Positions 53,560 through 62,987 of a stretch of 64,000 bases of DNA are shown one piece after another. This stretch comes from Mesorhizobium loti (GTDB lineage Bacteria; Pseudomonadota; Alphaproteobacteria; Rhizobiales; Rhizobiaceae). The notes under the pieces were generated by a model, which was not told the origin of the DNA, made no database searches, and saw nothing but the letters and a program-made list of their open reading frames with translations. The DNA is taken from contig NZ_LPWA01000131.1 in assembly GCF_001510895.1 (NCBI RefSeq), positions 124,001 to 188,000 of the forward strand, read 5' to 3'. Made by a program: the position numbers and the translations under genes. Position 1 is the stretch's first letter. Every line of letters begins with the position of its first letter.

Positions 53560-54875
53560 GCGAGCCCTTCCTCGCGAACCGGGGTGCATCTGCCCAGATG
53601 TCCTTGGCGTTTCCGTTCGCGAAGTTCGACCTCGAAGCACGTGCCGCCGCCGGGCCTGGAAACGCAGCAGGCATCGCCGTTGTGGCGCTTCGCAATCTGC
53701 CTGACAAGAGCCAGGCCAAGGCCAACGCCGCCTTCCCGTTCGCGTGTCCATGCCGGGCGATAAAATGGCTCGAAAATCCGCTCGCGCTCCTCGGCGGCGA
53801 CGCCCGAACCCCGGTCGCACACCGATAGCTTGACGGCATCGCTTGGGTCACGCGCCAACCGTACCTCGATCGTGGTCCCCCCACCATAGCGATGGGCGTT
53901 GTCGAGAAGATTGCGCACAAGGCGGCGGAGAAGCCGCGGCTCACCGAGGAGTGTGACTGGTTCCCCTTCGAGGGAGGCATCGGCCGCCGCGCACTCTTCG
54001 GCAGTGATCGCTAGCAGATCAACCGGGTGCAGTTCAGTTTCCATTTCGAGCGTTTCGAGACGGCTGGCCAGCAGGATTTCGCCGACAAGACTATCCAGTT
54101 CCGCAATGTTGCGTTCGAATTCCTGCCGCTGCTTTTTGTCTGCATGTGGTTGCAGCATTTCGACAGCCATTCGCAAGCGCGCAAGTGGGGAGCGCAATTC
54201 ATGGGAAGCGTTCGCGAGGAGCGTTTTGTGCGCGGAAAGCAACTCCGCGATTCGCTCTGCCATCTGGTTAAAACTGACGGCGAGCGCCGCGACCTCGTCC
54301 TTGCCGGAGGCCTCCACGCGCCGCGACAGGTCTCCCGCACCGAAGCCATCGACCGCCTTCTTCAATCCTTCCAACCGACGTGTCAGGCGGCGAGCGACGG
54401 GATAAGCACCTATGGCAACGGCGACGAGTGTGGCTCCGAGCAGCAGGAAAACTCTCGGGATCGGCTCATCGTAATCGATAGGGCGTCGGAGCACGAGCAC
54501 ACGTCCGTCCGAGAGTGCAAGTGTCCAAACCCATCCGTCGAGTGTAGGCCGTTCCTCCGTATAGCCCTCATCCATTGGGGCGTCCGGCGGCGGAAGTGAT
54601 CCGCCGACCGAAGCGACGGAGACTCCATCCGGCGTAAAGACAGCGATATCGCCCCCTCCAAGCCGCTGCTGGAGTTGAAGTAGCATGGCGGAGAGATCCG
54701 AGGGCGTGGCAGCGGTGGCGGATATGGCGACTTCAGCCAATGCGGTCTTGATCCCAACCCGATTGCCTGGCTCAATGTCGCCCAGCACGTAGCGCCACAT
54801 CACTCCCGCGATGACGGCGAACACCAACAAGCTCAGCAGAAAAGCGGCATAGATGTGCTGATAAAGTCGCCTCAT
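53556..54875 (-). CDS. Two-component sensor histidine kinase
   Basis: 439 residues. N-terminal membrane helix, a periplasmic region of about 110 residues, a second helix (VFLLLGATLVAVAIGAYPVA), then HAMP (about 165-215). HisKA with NASHELRSPLARLRMAVEML and HATPase with LVRNLLDNAHRYGGG and VGLGLALVRQIAKRHNG follow. It is an EnvZ/BaeS-like kinase sensing an envelope signal and phosphorylating the adjacent regulator. Its start overlaps the regulator's stop by four bases. The gene is less GC-rich in codon choice than the flanking core genes. Confidence 0.92.
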   Translation of the reverse strand: MRRLYQHIYAAFLLSLLVFAVIAGVMWRYVLGDIEPGNRVGIKTALAEVAISATAATPSDLSAMLLQLQQRLGGGDIAVFTPDGVSVASVGGSLPPPDAPMDEGYTEERPTLDGWVWTLALSDGRVLVLRRPIDYDEPIPRVFLLLGATLVAVAIGAYPVARRLTRRLEGLKKAVDGFGAGDLSRRVEASGKDEVAALAVSFNQMAERIAELLSAHKTLLANASHELRSPLARLRMAVEMLQPHADKKQRQEFERNIAELDSLVGEILLASRLETLEMETELHPVDLLAITAEECAAADASLEGEPVTLLGEPRLLRRLVRNLLDNAHRYGGGTTIEVRLARDPSDAVKLSVCDRGSGVAAEERERIFEPFYRPAWTREREGGVGLGLALVRQIAKRHNGDACCVSRPGGGTCFEVELRERKRQGHLGRCTPVREEGLA

Positions 54876-55579
54876 TCGATCTTCTCCGGCCAGTCGTGAT
54901 GACGGGCGAAGAGATATCCCACCCCGCGAATGGTGAGGATCTGCTTTGGTCGCCGTGGGTCTTTCTCGATCGCCGCACGAATTCGGGAGATGTGGACATC
55001 GATACTCCGGTCGAATGCCTCAAGAGGTTCGCCCTTGACTAGGTCCATGATTTGATCACGGGACAGGACACGCCCAGCGTGTCGGGCGAGAACGACGAGC
55101 AAATCGAATTGATAACTGGTCAGGCTTTGCTCAACGCCGTACACGCGCAGTCGCCGCGCCTCTGGGTCGATTTCAAGCGGGCCAAAGCACAAGAGTTCCT
55201 GTTGCCGCGGCCCCGCGTTCCTCCGCCGGAGAATTGCCCGCAAGCGGGCTACGAGTTCACGAGGACTGAAGGGCTTCGGGAGATAGTCATCCGCTCCGAG
55301 TTCCAGACCCACAACGCGATCCGTCTCGTCCCCCCTCGCGGTGAGCATCAGTATGGCAGAATCCGAGGTCACCCGGGCCCGCCTGCAGACTTCCAAACCG
55401 TCGATGCCCGGAAGCATCAGATCGAGAACGATCGCCGACACACCACCTCGCGCGAGGCGAACGAGACCTTCCTCTCCCGTCAGCGTGTGCTCAACTACAA
55501 AACCAGTCTGTTTCAGAAAATCTGAGACCATTCCGGCAAGCCTGCGGTCATCTTCGATCAGCAGGATGAGATCAGACAT
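54872..55579 (-). CDS. OmpR-family response regulator
   Basis: 235 residues. The receiver domain has LILLIEDDRRLAGMVSDFL (acidic pair), phospho-Asp in AIVLDLMLPGIDGLEV, and the Lys in DDYLPKPFSPREL. The winged-helix output domain ends RSIDVHISRIRAAIEKDPRRPKQILTIRGVGYLF. It binds DNA as a phosphorylated dimer. It is the first gene of the two-component pair; ATG 55579 follows GGAGCTC. Nearby envelope genes on the same strand (PAP2, glycosyltransferases, DedA) are likely targets. Confidence 0.92.
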   Translation of the reverse strand: MSDLILLIEDDRRLAGMVSDFLKQTGFVVEHTLTGEEGLVRLARGGVSAIVLDLMLPGIDGLEVCRRARVTSDSAILMLTARGDETDRVVGLELGADDYLPKPFSPRELVARLRAILRRRNAGPRQQELLCFGPLEIDPEARRLRVYGVEQSLTSYQFDLLVVLARHAGRVLSRDQIMDLVKGEPLEAFDRSIDVHISRIRAAIEKDPRRPKQILTIRGVGYLFARHHDWPEKIE

Positions 55580-55677
55580 TGCCGCGAGCTCCAAATGCGT
55601 CCTGAGCCACCGTATGAACCGTCCCATCGGCGTGGGTTAGGCTGGCCTCAGGATCGCTCCTCGGGTGGCGTGGTCGC

Positions 55678-56421
55678 TTATTCTACACCCGGCTCCGAAA
55701 TTGAGCGCGGTCGCCGCACCAATCCTAGCCTAGATAGCTGCCAGCGTTCGTTCGCGCCACAGGCGCCGTCGAAGAGTTCCCAGTCGCGCCGGAATAGAAA
55801 CCTGGCGAGGTCGTGGATTCCATAGCTGATGAAGAACGCTGCAAAGACGTCAATTGAGTAGTGGAGATGGCCGAGAAGCACTGCCGCACCGAAGAGTGCC
55901 GTTGCCCCCAGGAAGGCCAACCGTAGCTTAGGATCCTTCCAGAACATCAAGGCGAGCAGGAACGGTGAACCCGTATGGCCGGAAAAAAAGAAGTCGCCGC
56001 GAAATGTGAAAAATCGCATCGGCTCGCCCACATCGAACTTGCTCCCCGTCGGAAACGGGCCCAGGTGAGTCAGAATGATAAATCCAGATCTGACGAGGAT
56101 GAACAGAGCCAGACCTTTGAACACGAAAGGAATACGCCCGGGACGTAGGACGAGAAGGACGCCAACAAGCATCCACAAGAAAAGTGGACCCTCGACAAAG
56201 GCGAAATCCACGTTAATGACCGGGACATTGTCCAGAATGATGTCCGTCACCGGATTGCTGACGTTTTCTGTAGCAAACATTCCAGCGTAGAAGTTCGAAA
56301 CCAAACTCAGCGCCAGCAAGACCACGCTGATACCGATCTCGAGCAGAAGGTGCCTGTCTAGAGCGAGGACAGGCGGGTTGGACGACTGAGTGTTTGGGTA
56401 AGCGGGCTGAAAGTTCACCAT
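55678..56421 (-). CDS. PAP2-type membrane lipid phosphatase
   Basis: 247 residues with about six helices. The phosphatase signature appears as DFFFSGHTGSPFLLAL and HLHYSIDVFAAFF (His and Asp of the C-terminal PAP2 motif), closest to the sphingomyelin-synthase-like PAP2_C subgroup. It likely removes or exchanges a phosphate-containing head group of a lipid or lipid carrier at the outer face of the inner membrane. It overlaps the glycosyltransferase 2 gene by 7 bp. Confidence 0.82.
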   Translation of the reverse strand: MVNFQPAYPNTQSSNPPVLALDRHLLLEIGISVVLLALSLVSNFYAGMFATENVSNPVTDIILDNVPVINVDFAFVEGPLFLWMLVGVLLVLRPGRIPFVFKGLALFILVRSGFIILTHLGPFPTGSKFDVGEPMRFFTFRGDFFFSGHTGSPFLLALMFWKDPKLRLAFLGATALFGAAVLLGHLHYSIDVFAAFFISYGIHDLARFLFRRDWELFDGACGANERWQLSRLGLVRRPRSISEPGVE

Positions 56422-57188
56422 GTCGCGGGCTTCTGTGGCTGATCTCGGAAGTCGAGCCAGGTTTCGGTGAACGGCTTTTTCAGGAACGTCGCCCAGAAAA
56501 AGTTCATCGCGTAACGCAGCCCAATGCGCGCAACGCCTTCGCCAAGCAGGCGCCGGCCGGAAGACAGCGCTGGAAGTGAAAATGTGAAGTCGACGCCTCC
56601 GACCTTGGAGAGGCGGCGCGCCAGTTCGGTGTCTTCGCCGTAAAATTCAAAGTCCGGATTGAACCCGCCGATTCTTGCCAATGCGTCGCGCCTGACGACG
56701 AAGTTACCTCCTTGCATCATTGATCCAACACGCAGGACGTAGCGGTTAAGAAGATAGCAAACGTAACCGCCGCAATAGAATGCGCGTACGAGCGCACGGG
56801 TATGCTTTGGCAGATCATAATAGATGAGAGGTCCGCTCATCGCGACGAGCTCCGGACTGGCCACAAATGCTCGCTGGACCGTGTCTATCCATCCCTCGGT
56901 AATAATTGTGTCGGCGTCGATGTTGGCGACCAGATCGCCTGTTGCGGCATGATAGCCGGCGGATCTCGCGCGAACGAGACCCTTGACGGCCTCATCGATA
57001 ACGACGATGCCGGGGTAAGCCTCCGCCGTAAGACGCGTTTTGTCCGTGCTCGCGTTGTTCACGACAATGATTTCGGCGGCGCACTGCGATCGCTTGACCT
57101 CAGCGATGATGGCTTCCAGTGTTCGTGGCAGACATACTTCTTCGTTATACGCCGGTACGACAAAGCTGATCTTGATAGCTTCTTTCAT
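56415..57188 (-). CDS. Family 2 glycosyltransferase
   Basis: 257 residues of the GT-A fold. ISFVVPAYNEEVCLPRTLEAI is the N-terminal nucleotide-sugar motif, with metal-binding VANIDADTIITEGW (DXD variant) and GGFNPDFEFYGEDTELARR (acceptor/ED motif). A hydrophobic C-terminal stretch may touch the membrane. It probably transfers a sugar to a lipid or polyprenyl phosphate acceptor. ATG 57188 with ACGGAAAG upstream is preferred over TTG 57206. It overlaps the GT4 gene by about 44 bp. Confidence 0.86.
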   Translation of the reverse strand: MKEAIKISFVVPAYNEEVCLPRTLEAIIAEVKRSQCAAEIIVVNNASTDKTRLTAEAYPGIVVIDEAVKGLVRARSAGYHAATGDLVANIDADTIITEGWIDTVQRAFVASPELVAMSGPLIYYDLPKHTRALVRAFYCGGYVCYLLNRYVLRVGSMMQGGNFVVRRDALARIGGFNPDFEFYGEDTELARRLSKVGGVDFTFSLPALSSGRRLLGEGVARIGLRYAMNFFWATFLKKPFTETWLDFRDQPQKPATW

Positions 57189-58367
57189 CGCTTGCTTTCC
57201 GTTCAATCAAGATTTGATAATGATGCTCCCATTGGTCTGCGATCCGTTCAGTGGCGAATTGTTTCACGAAGGCTGTGCCACCACGCCCTAGTTGCGACGC
57301 CAGTTCCGGGTGGCTGAGCAAATCAGCAAGACGGGCTGACAGCGATGCGGCATCGGACGCTTCCACCAAGGAGCCGCGGTCATTTCCGATGTATTCCGGG
57401 AGGGCTCTCGCATTCGCGCCGATCACAGGAATGCCACACGCCATTGCCTGAAGCAGGGCCATCCCTTGGGTCTCGGACGTACTCATGGTCACGAAGACGT
57501 CCGCCGCCTGGAACAGCGTTGCGAGGCTTGATTTCGAAAGCGTCCCGACGAATCGCACGCTTGGTTCGAGGCCAAGCCTTTGTACGAGGACGCGAAGGTG
57601 GCGCTCCTGGCTGCCGTGGCCGGCAATAACGAGTATCGCAGATGGTATGCGCTCCTTCAGCAAGGCGAGTGCCTGGAGGATGGGCTCAATATTTTTTCCA
57701 CACCGAGCCTGCCTGCATAAACGATTGTGGGGCCAGGGAGGCGAAGCTCAGCCCGGAGCTTGCGCTTCATCGTTGCGGAGACCGGACGGAAAACCTCCGT
57801 TGCGATAGGGTTGGAAACGACTTCAAGCGGGCGGTGGAGTCTGCCTCGACCAAGCTCGTTGAAAACCGATCGCGAAGGCGCGGTGACAAAATCGCAGCGG
57901 TTGTAGTACCAGAGAACGTAGGCAGCCGCAGCATCCATCCCGAACGGCAGATACGAACCGAATGCCTTTATGGCCGTATGATTTGTTCCGGCCACAGGAA
58001 TCCCCAGTCTCCGTCCCACCAGAAGCGCGTTCAATCCGACACCAAAGAAGCTCTGGGTGTGAATGACGTCGGGTCGTGTTGCCGTCGGTAGATGGCACCA
58101 CGCTGCCGGCGTTGGAAAAACTGCTCGTGATTGCTTTGTCGAGGATGGAAACGGCAGCGAGTGCAATCGATGAATGTTGATGTTGGGGCCCAAATTCAAC
58201 TCAACAGGAGCTGCGTTGATACGTTCGAATTCACGATGGCCGTAGCGCGGCACGTAGAAGTCGACAACATGACCCCGCTGTCCAAGCTCTTTCGCCAACG
58301 CTTCAATCGAGTCCTGTATCCCGCCGATCTCGGGATAGAAGTTGTCGGAAAAGATGGCGACGCGCAT
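57145..58367 (-). pseudogene. Family 4 glycosyltransferase, frameshifted
   Basis: ATG 58367 opens MRVAIFSDNFYPEIGGIQD, a GT-B N-terminal domain, with HTQSFFGVGLNALLVGRRLGIP and the linker IVYAGRLGVEK. The frame is lost at a run of six T on the plus strand (57692-57697). The next frame resumes through LLKERIPSAILVIAGHGS to the E-x7-E region STSETQGMALLQAMACGIPVI and ends at 57145. Adding one A gives VEKNIEPILQALALLKER and 407 residues. It resembles SqdX/diacylglycerol-sugar type GT4 enzymes. A one-base loss in a homopolymer is probably a sequencing error, although slippage is conceivable. Confidence 0.82.
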
Positions 58368-58386
58368 GGTGTCTTCTTGCCGCCGG

Positions 58387-58941
58387 TTATCTGGACATGA
58401 GAAAATAGAGCGCAATCGCGCCAACACTCAGTAAAATAATGTATAAATAATCTATGTGCTGCTCAATATCAGCATACCAAGAGTGGAAGACGAGTCCTAT
58501 ACAAAGCAGCACGAGTGACTTCGGCAGAGTGGCCAAGAAATTGACCGCTAAGAACCGCCCGAATGTCATCCGGACGATGCCCGCAGCTATCAAGACGGGC
58601 GCGCCAATTGCATGCGTCAGCTTGCCAGTTACGAGAACTCGGTCGGCCTTGCGGAGAACCAGGTCCTGAAGGGCGGCCGCTTGCGTGATCGCGCTTTGTC
58701 TCGCCCACCTCTTGATCATTGGAGTTCCACCCCATCGCCCGAGTGCGTAGAGGGCCGAATCTCCCGCCAAATCCCCTGCCACGACGGTCGCAAATACCGA
58801 CCAGAACTTGAGTTGACCGGTGGCTACCAAGACCCCTCCGGCAATGGTCACCAGCGGTCCTTCCGCGATCGCCAGCGGCAGAAGAGCCGCATATGGGTGG
58901 GCTGACAGGAGGTCGAGAATGTAGCTGGAATGTAAGGACAT
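58387..58941 (-). CDS. DedA-family membrane protein
   Basis: 184 residues with five hydrophobic segments. LLPLAIAEGPLVTIAGGVLV is the first DedA re-entrant motif, and GKLTHAIGAPVLIAAGIVRMTFGRFLAVN replaces the classical RFIPGVRTF-like loop, so some of the family's conserved Arg are absent. DedA proteins flip undecaprenyl phosphate or other phospholipids. ATG 58941 is used, since the 26 codons upstream have no helix. It lies 19 bp before the GT4 gene and is divergent from uppP. Confidence 0.82.
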   Translation of the reverse strand: MSLHSSYILDLLSAHPYAALLPLAIAEGPLVTIAGGVLVATGQLKFWSVFATVVAGDLAGDSALYALGRWGGTPMIKRWARQSAITQAAALQDLVLRKADRVLVTGKLTHAIGAPVLIAAGIVRMTFGRFLAVNFLATLPKSLVLLCIGLVFHSWYADIEQHIDYLYIILLSVGAIALYFLMSR

Positions 58942-59159
58942 CCGAGAATGCCACCTGCCGTTGGGCGAACCCCTGCAGGCGTCTAGGAACATCGCCTCCG
59001 CCGTTCGCGCCTCTAACATTACGCAGCGGCTGTTTCCGGCTTTCTGTATTTAGGTAAAGTTTTGTAAAGTCCGAGCTAGGGCAGCTCTTCTGCCTATCAA
59101 AAACCGAAGCGGTCGGTCATAAACTTCTCCCTCGATGTCGACCCGCACCGGAGGCCGCT

Positions 59160-59954
59160 TTGGATTACATCAACGCAATGGTCCTTGGGGTTATCGAGGG
59201 GATTACCGAGTTTCTACCCATCTCCAGCACCGGTCATCTTCTTATCGCCGAGCACTGGGCCGGAGAGCGTTCGGATACCTTCAATATTGTCATCCAGGCA
59301 GGCGCGATTTTGGCCGTCACGATCATCTACTGGCGGCGACTCGCGTCGCTGGTGGTCGGCTGGCGACAGCCAGAAAACCGAGCATATGCCGGCAAACTTA
59401 TTGTCGCTTTCCTGATTACCGCCATTCTCGGGCTCATTGCCAAGAAACTCGGCTTTGCGTTGTCGGAGAATGTGACGCCGATTGCCTGGGCGTTGATCAT
59501 CGGTGGTTTCTGGATAATCGCTGCGGAGTGGATTGCGGCGAAGCAGCGCGACCGGGTCAAGATAAGCTGGACCGTCGCCATTGTGGTCGGACTGGCTCAG
59601 ATCGTTGCCGGCATCTTCCCCGGCACCTCACGTTCGGCCGCGACCATCTTTGCCGCGATGCTGGCTGGCACCAGCAACCGCGCCGCCGCAACAGAATTTG
59701 CCTTTCTTGTTGGCATTCCGACCATGTTTGCAGCGAGCGCCTACCAACTCTACGGCGAGATCAAGCAGGGAGGCGGGCATGAAGATTGGACCGCTCTTGG
59801 CATCGCCTTTGTCGTCTCCACCTTCACAGCTTTCATCGCTGTCAAATGGCTCCTGGGCTATATCCAATCGCACCGGTTCACGGTGTTCGCGATTTACCGG
59901 ATCATATTCGGCGCGGCATTGTTGGGAATGGCCGCGCTTGGCTGGGTCTCCTGA
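59160..59954 (+). CDS. uppP: Undecaprenyl-diphosphate phosphatase
   Basis: 264 residues, eight helices. Catalytic motifs EGITEFLPISSTGHLLI and PGTSRSAATIFAAML are exact for UppP (BacA). It recycles undecaprenyl diphosphate to the monophosphate carrier at the inner membrane and confers bacitracin tolerance. TTG 59160 (MDYINAMVLG) is taken as start since the first ATG (59178) would shorten helix 1. It is divergent from the DedA/glycosyltransferase directon. It is not related to the ABC-type BacA family at 906. Confidence 0.92.
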   Translation: MDYINAMVLGVIEGITEFLPISSTGHLLIAEHWAGERSDTFNIVIQAGAILAVTIIYWRRLASLVVGWRQPENRAYAGKLIVAFLITAILGLIAKKLGFALSENVTPIAWALIIGGFWIIAAEWIAAKQRDRVKISWTVAIVVGLAQIVAGIFPGTSRSAATIFAAMLAGTSNRAAATEFAFLVGIPTMFAASAYQLYGEIKQGGGHEDWTALGIAFVVSTFTAFIAVKWLLGYIQSHRFTVFAIYRIIFGAALLGMAALGWVS

Positions 59955-60302
59955 TCAGTGCACGGCTATTTGTCCAACCAGAAAGCTGGCCTGGATACTG
60001 TTCATATCGCGTGCGGGCATCAATTAGACCGAAAGCGACGTCGCGATGCTTAGGGGCGCAAGGGCCGGCGGTGCCAGGTTCCTGCGCGTCCTTATCTTAG
60101 GGCAACGAAGCGATAACCGCTGGAGGTCGGGGGGACCCTCCAAAGATCGGTTCGGCCCGAAGGCTCGTCGGTGCTAGGCATATAGCGAGTTGAGTTCGAT
60201 TCGATCACGGCGCCCGAAACACCGGCTAACCGAGTAGGCGCGCAACATATCCCGCCGCGCCTCACCGGCGCAGCGCCTTTGATCACTGAACTTTGGTTCT
60301 GC
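59955..60302. other. Intergenic region (348 bp) after uppP
   Basis: The region lies between uppP and the convergent DUF982 gene. No protein family, RNA or repeat was recognised. Confidence 0.4.
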
Positions 60303-60605
60303 CTACCGCCTCAGGGCGTACACATTGTCCATGGATGGGCCACCCAAAGGCAGCGCCATGTCGTCGTCGAGCAGCCGCGTGATGCGGGCAAAGCCGACAA
60401 AGGCCTTTCTCGCTTCCTCGGCCGACATTTTGCCCGACATCGCCGCCGAACAGCAATTCACGGCGCACTGATAAACGGGGCCGCGTCTACCCGTTGGCCA
60501 CTTCCGCAGGAACACCATCGCTTCGGAGACGCTATCGACTTCCTCCAAGGGGTATCCCTGCCCACGCGCAATCCGCACTGGGGTAAAGAAATGCAAGCGA
60601 TCCAT
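60303..60605 (-). CDS. DUF982 protein (100 aa)
   Basis: 100 residues. The DUF982 pattern is clear: MDRLHFFTPVRIARGQGYPLEEVDSVSEAMVFLRKWPTGRRGPV, then helices with CCSAAMSGKMSAEEARKAFVGFA. This short family is especially common in rhizobia, often in symbiotic or accessory DNA; its function is unknown. GGGAGGA lies before ATG 60605. Longer versions starting upstream have no family support. Confidence 0.82.
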   Translation of the reverse strand: MDRLHFFTPVRIARGQGYPLEEVDSVSEAMVFLRKWPTGRRGPVYQCAVNCCSAAMSGKMSAEEARKAFVGFARITRLLDDDMALPLGGPSMDNVYALRR

Positions 60606-60910
60606 AGTATCCTCCCGGTCGGCCGCAGGGCGGCCGAACTGCAATAAACGCACGTCCGGCGAGTTAGTTCCAAACAAATTTGATTGCCGCTCGAAAAAGT
60701 TTGGAACCGGCCGGTCGGCGCCTAAGCTGCAGTGAAGCCTCGCGCCGAGTCGGCCGCGATGCAAGCCCGAAGTTGGCGATAACGGCGATTCTCATTGAAT
60801 GTCTTTAAGGCGAAAGCCGGCAAATTGGTTGCTTGCCGGTTCCCCTGCGGCAGGCTTAACCTCGACGGTTAACGCGTGAGGGCGCGTTTTGCAAAAGGGG
60901 AACACTTGCA
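60606..60910. other. Intergenic region (305 bp)
   Basis: This separates the divergent DUF982 and NCS1 genes. GC content rises again from here to the right. No gene was recognised; promoters for both sides are expected. Confidence 0.4.
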
Positions 60911-62357
60911 ATGACCATACAAGGTGCATCGCCCGACCTCTACAATGAGGATCTGGCCCCGGCAACGGTCAGGAACTGGGGACCGTTTTCGATCTTCAAC
61001 GTCTGGACCACAGCCTCTGGGGCTACTATCTCGCCGCAAGTCTGTTCCTGTTTTGCGGCGGCTTCGTCAACTTCGTCATCGCCATCGGCATCGGCTCGCT
61101 GATCATCTATTTCCTGATGAACCTGGTCGGCTATGCCGGCGTGAAGACCGGCGTGCCCTACCCCGTGCTCGCCCGCGCCTCCTTCGGCATCTGGGGCGCC
61201 AACATCCCGGCGCTGGTGCGCGCCGTCGTCGCCTGCTTCTGGTATGGCGCGCAGACGGCGGCGGCGTCGGGCGCGATCGTCGCGTTGCTGACCCGCTTGC
61301 CGTGGTTCGACGAGTTCAACAAGAGCTCGCATCTCCTCGGCCATTCCACTCTGGAAGTGATCTGTTTCGTCATCATCTGGGCGCTGCAGCTGCTGATCAT
61401 CCAGAAGGGTATGGAACCGTGCGCCGCTTCCAGGATTGGGCCGGTCCCGCCGTGTGGGTGATGATGCTGATCCTGGCGATCTATCTGTGCGTGAAGTCGG
61501 GCACCTTCGCCTTCACCAGCGACATCCCGATGAACGTGCTGCTCGACAAGACCAAGGACGCCGGGGTGCCCAGCGAGCCGGGCTCGTGGACCGCACTGTT
61601 CGCGGTGGCGGCGATCTGGGTGACCTATTTCTCCGCGCTCTATCTCAACTTCTGCGACTTTGCCCGCTACGCGCCTGACAAGGCATCGCTGCGCAAGGGC
61701 AATATCTGGGGTCTGCCGGTCAACCTCATCCTGTTCTCGCTGGTCGCCGGCGTCACCACGATCGCCGCCTACGACGTCTACCACGAGGTGCTGCTTCATC
61801 CCGACCAGATCTCGGCCAAGTTCGACAGCTGGTTCCTGGCGGCTCTCGCGGCGCTGACCTTCGCGGTAGCGACGCTCGGCATCAACGTCGTGGCGAACTT
61901 CGTCTCGCCGGCCTTCGACTTCTCCAACGTCTTCCCGCGCCAGATCGACTTCAAGAAGGGCGGCTATATCGCAGCGTTGATTGCGCTCGTACTCTATCCG
62001 TTCGCGCCGTGGGAAGGTAGCGCCGCTTCCTTCGTCAACATCATCGGCGCGACGATGGGGCCGATCTTCGGCGTGATGATGGTCGACTACTATCTGATCC
62101 GCAAGGCCGAGGTCGACGTCAACGCGCTCTACCGGGAGGACGGCGAGTTCCGCTTCCAGGGCGGCTGGCATGTCAATGCCTTCATCGCCGCCGGCATCGG
62201 CGCGATCTTCTCCTCGATCCTGCCGAACTTCACCAACTGGCTGCCCTCCTGGTGGGGCGTCTATGGCTGGTTCTTCGGCGTGGCGATCGCGGGCGCCGTC
62301 TACTACGTGCTGCGCACCATGGCGCTGGGCGCAGGGGCGAAGATGGCGAAGGCTTGA
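60911..62357 (+). pseudogene. NCS1-family nucleobase:cation symporter, two lesions
   Basis: ATG 60911 (AAGGGGAA upstream) opens SPDLYNEDLAPATVRNWGPFSIFNVWT, a classical NCS1 start. At about 61010 the frame is lost, with a short deletion (the family expects a few residues before HSLWGYYLAASLFLFCGGFV, which reads in another frame). At about 61416 a missing A after ATGGAA shifts IQKGME into TVRRFQDWAGPAVW, which then stays open to 62357. About twelve helices are present in total. NCS1 proteins import allantoin, hydantoin, uracil or similar nucleobases. The first lesion probably removes about 10 bp, so this gene may be truly broken or doubly mis-sequenced. Confidence 0.82.
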
Positions 62358-62363
62358 AGAGAA

Positions 62364-62430
62364 GGCAGTAGGCGTTAGGCAATAGGGAATAGAGCGCGCA
62401 TCCCCTACCGCCTACTGCCTACTGCCTACT
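62364..62430. repeat. Inverted repeat with CCTACTG tandem units
   Basis: An 11-bp inverted repeat (GGCAGTAGGCG at 62364-62374 and CGCCTACTGCC at 62409-62419), followed by a 7-base tandem CCTACTG repeated to 62430. It lies between convergent genes, slightly overlapping the end of the DUF1697 frame, and may terminate both transcripts. Confidence 0.6.
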
Positions 62431-62965
62431 TTCCCACCATCTCTGCCAGTCTGCGCACCGTATTCCAATTCCGCGACGTGCCGATGCCCATGCGCCTGTG
62501 ATTGGAGGCCGCAAGCAGGCGCGAGCTTGGCCTCTCGCGCGAAAAGACGAGCCAGATATCGCCGCCGACCAAAAGCACCTTCTCGTCCTCGGCGGCACGG
62601 GCCTGAAGTCCTGATAGGGCATCGTCGGCGACAGGTTGGCGCATCACCCGCACCGCAACCTGGTCGCCGGCTTCCGCCGATTCGGCCGGGAACGGATTAG
62701 AGGCCGCAAGCTTCAGCCAATCCTCGGCGCCGCGCACGATAATGTCGACATGACGGCCGAAAGTCTCTTCGAAGGCTGTTTCCAGCCGCCGCTCGAGATT
62801 GGAAACCTTGCCCGCCCGCACCTCGAAGACCAGATTGCCGGTCGCCACCAGCGTGCGGACATTTTTCAGCCCGAGGCCTTCGGCCATCGCCTTGAGGTCC
62901 GACATGACGAGGCGCCGGCCTTCGCCGAGGCCGATGCTATAGAGCAGTGCAACATAAGTCTGCAT
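62426..62965 (-). CDS. DUF1697 protein
   Basis: 179 residues with the DUF1697 fold: YVALLYSIGLGEGRRLVMSDLKAMAEGLGLKNVRTLVATGNLVFE is the family start (usually RGINVGG, here modified to YSIGLGE), and NHRRMGIGTSRNWNTVRRLAEMV the end. The function is unknown in spite of wide distribution. It follows pyrG on the same strand after 22 bp and may be cotranscribed. Confidence 0.87.
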   Translation of the reverse strand: MQTYVALLYSIGLGEGRRLVMSDLKAMAEGLGLKNVRTLVATGNLVFEVRAGKVSNLERRLETAFEETFGRHVDIIVRGAEDWLKLAASNPFPAESAEAGDQVAVRVMRQPVADDALSGLQARAAEDEKVLLVGGDIWLVFSRERPSSRLLAASNHRRMGIGTSRNWNTVRRLAEMVGK

Positions 62966-62987
62966 CGCTGGTCCGCCAGCCGATTGC

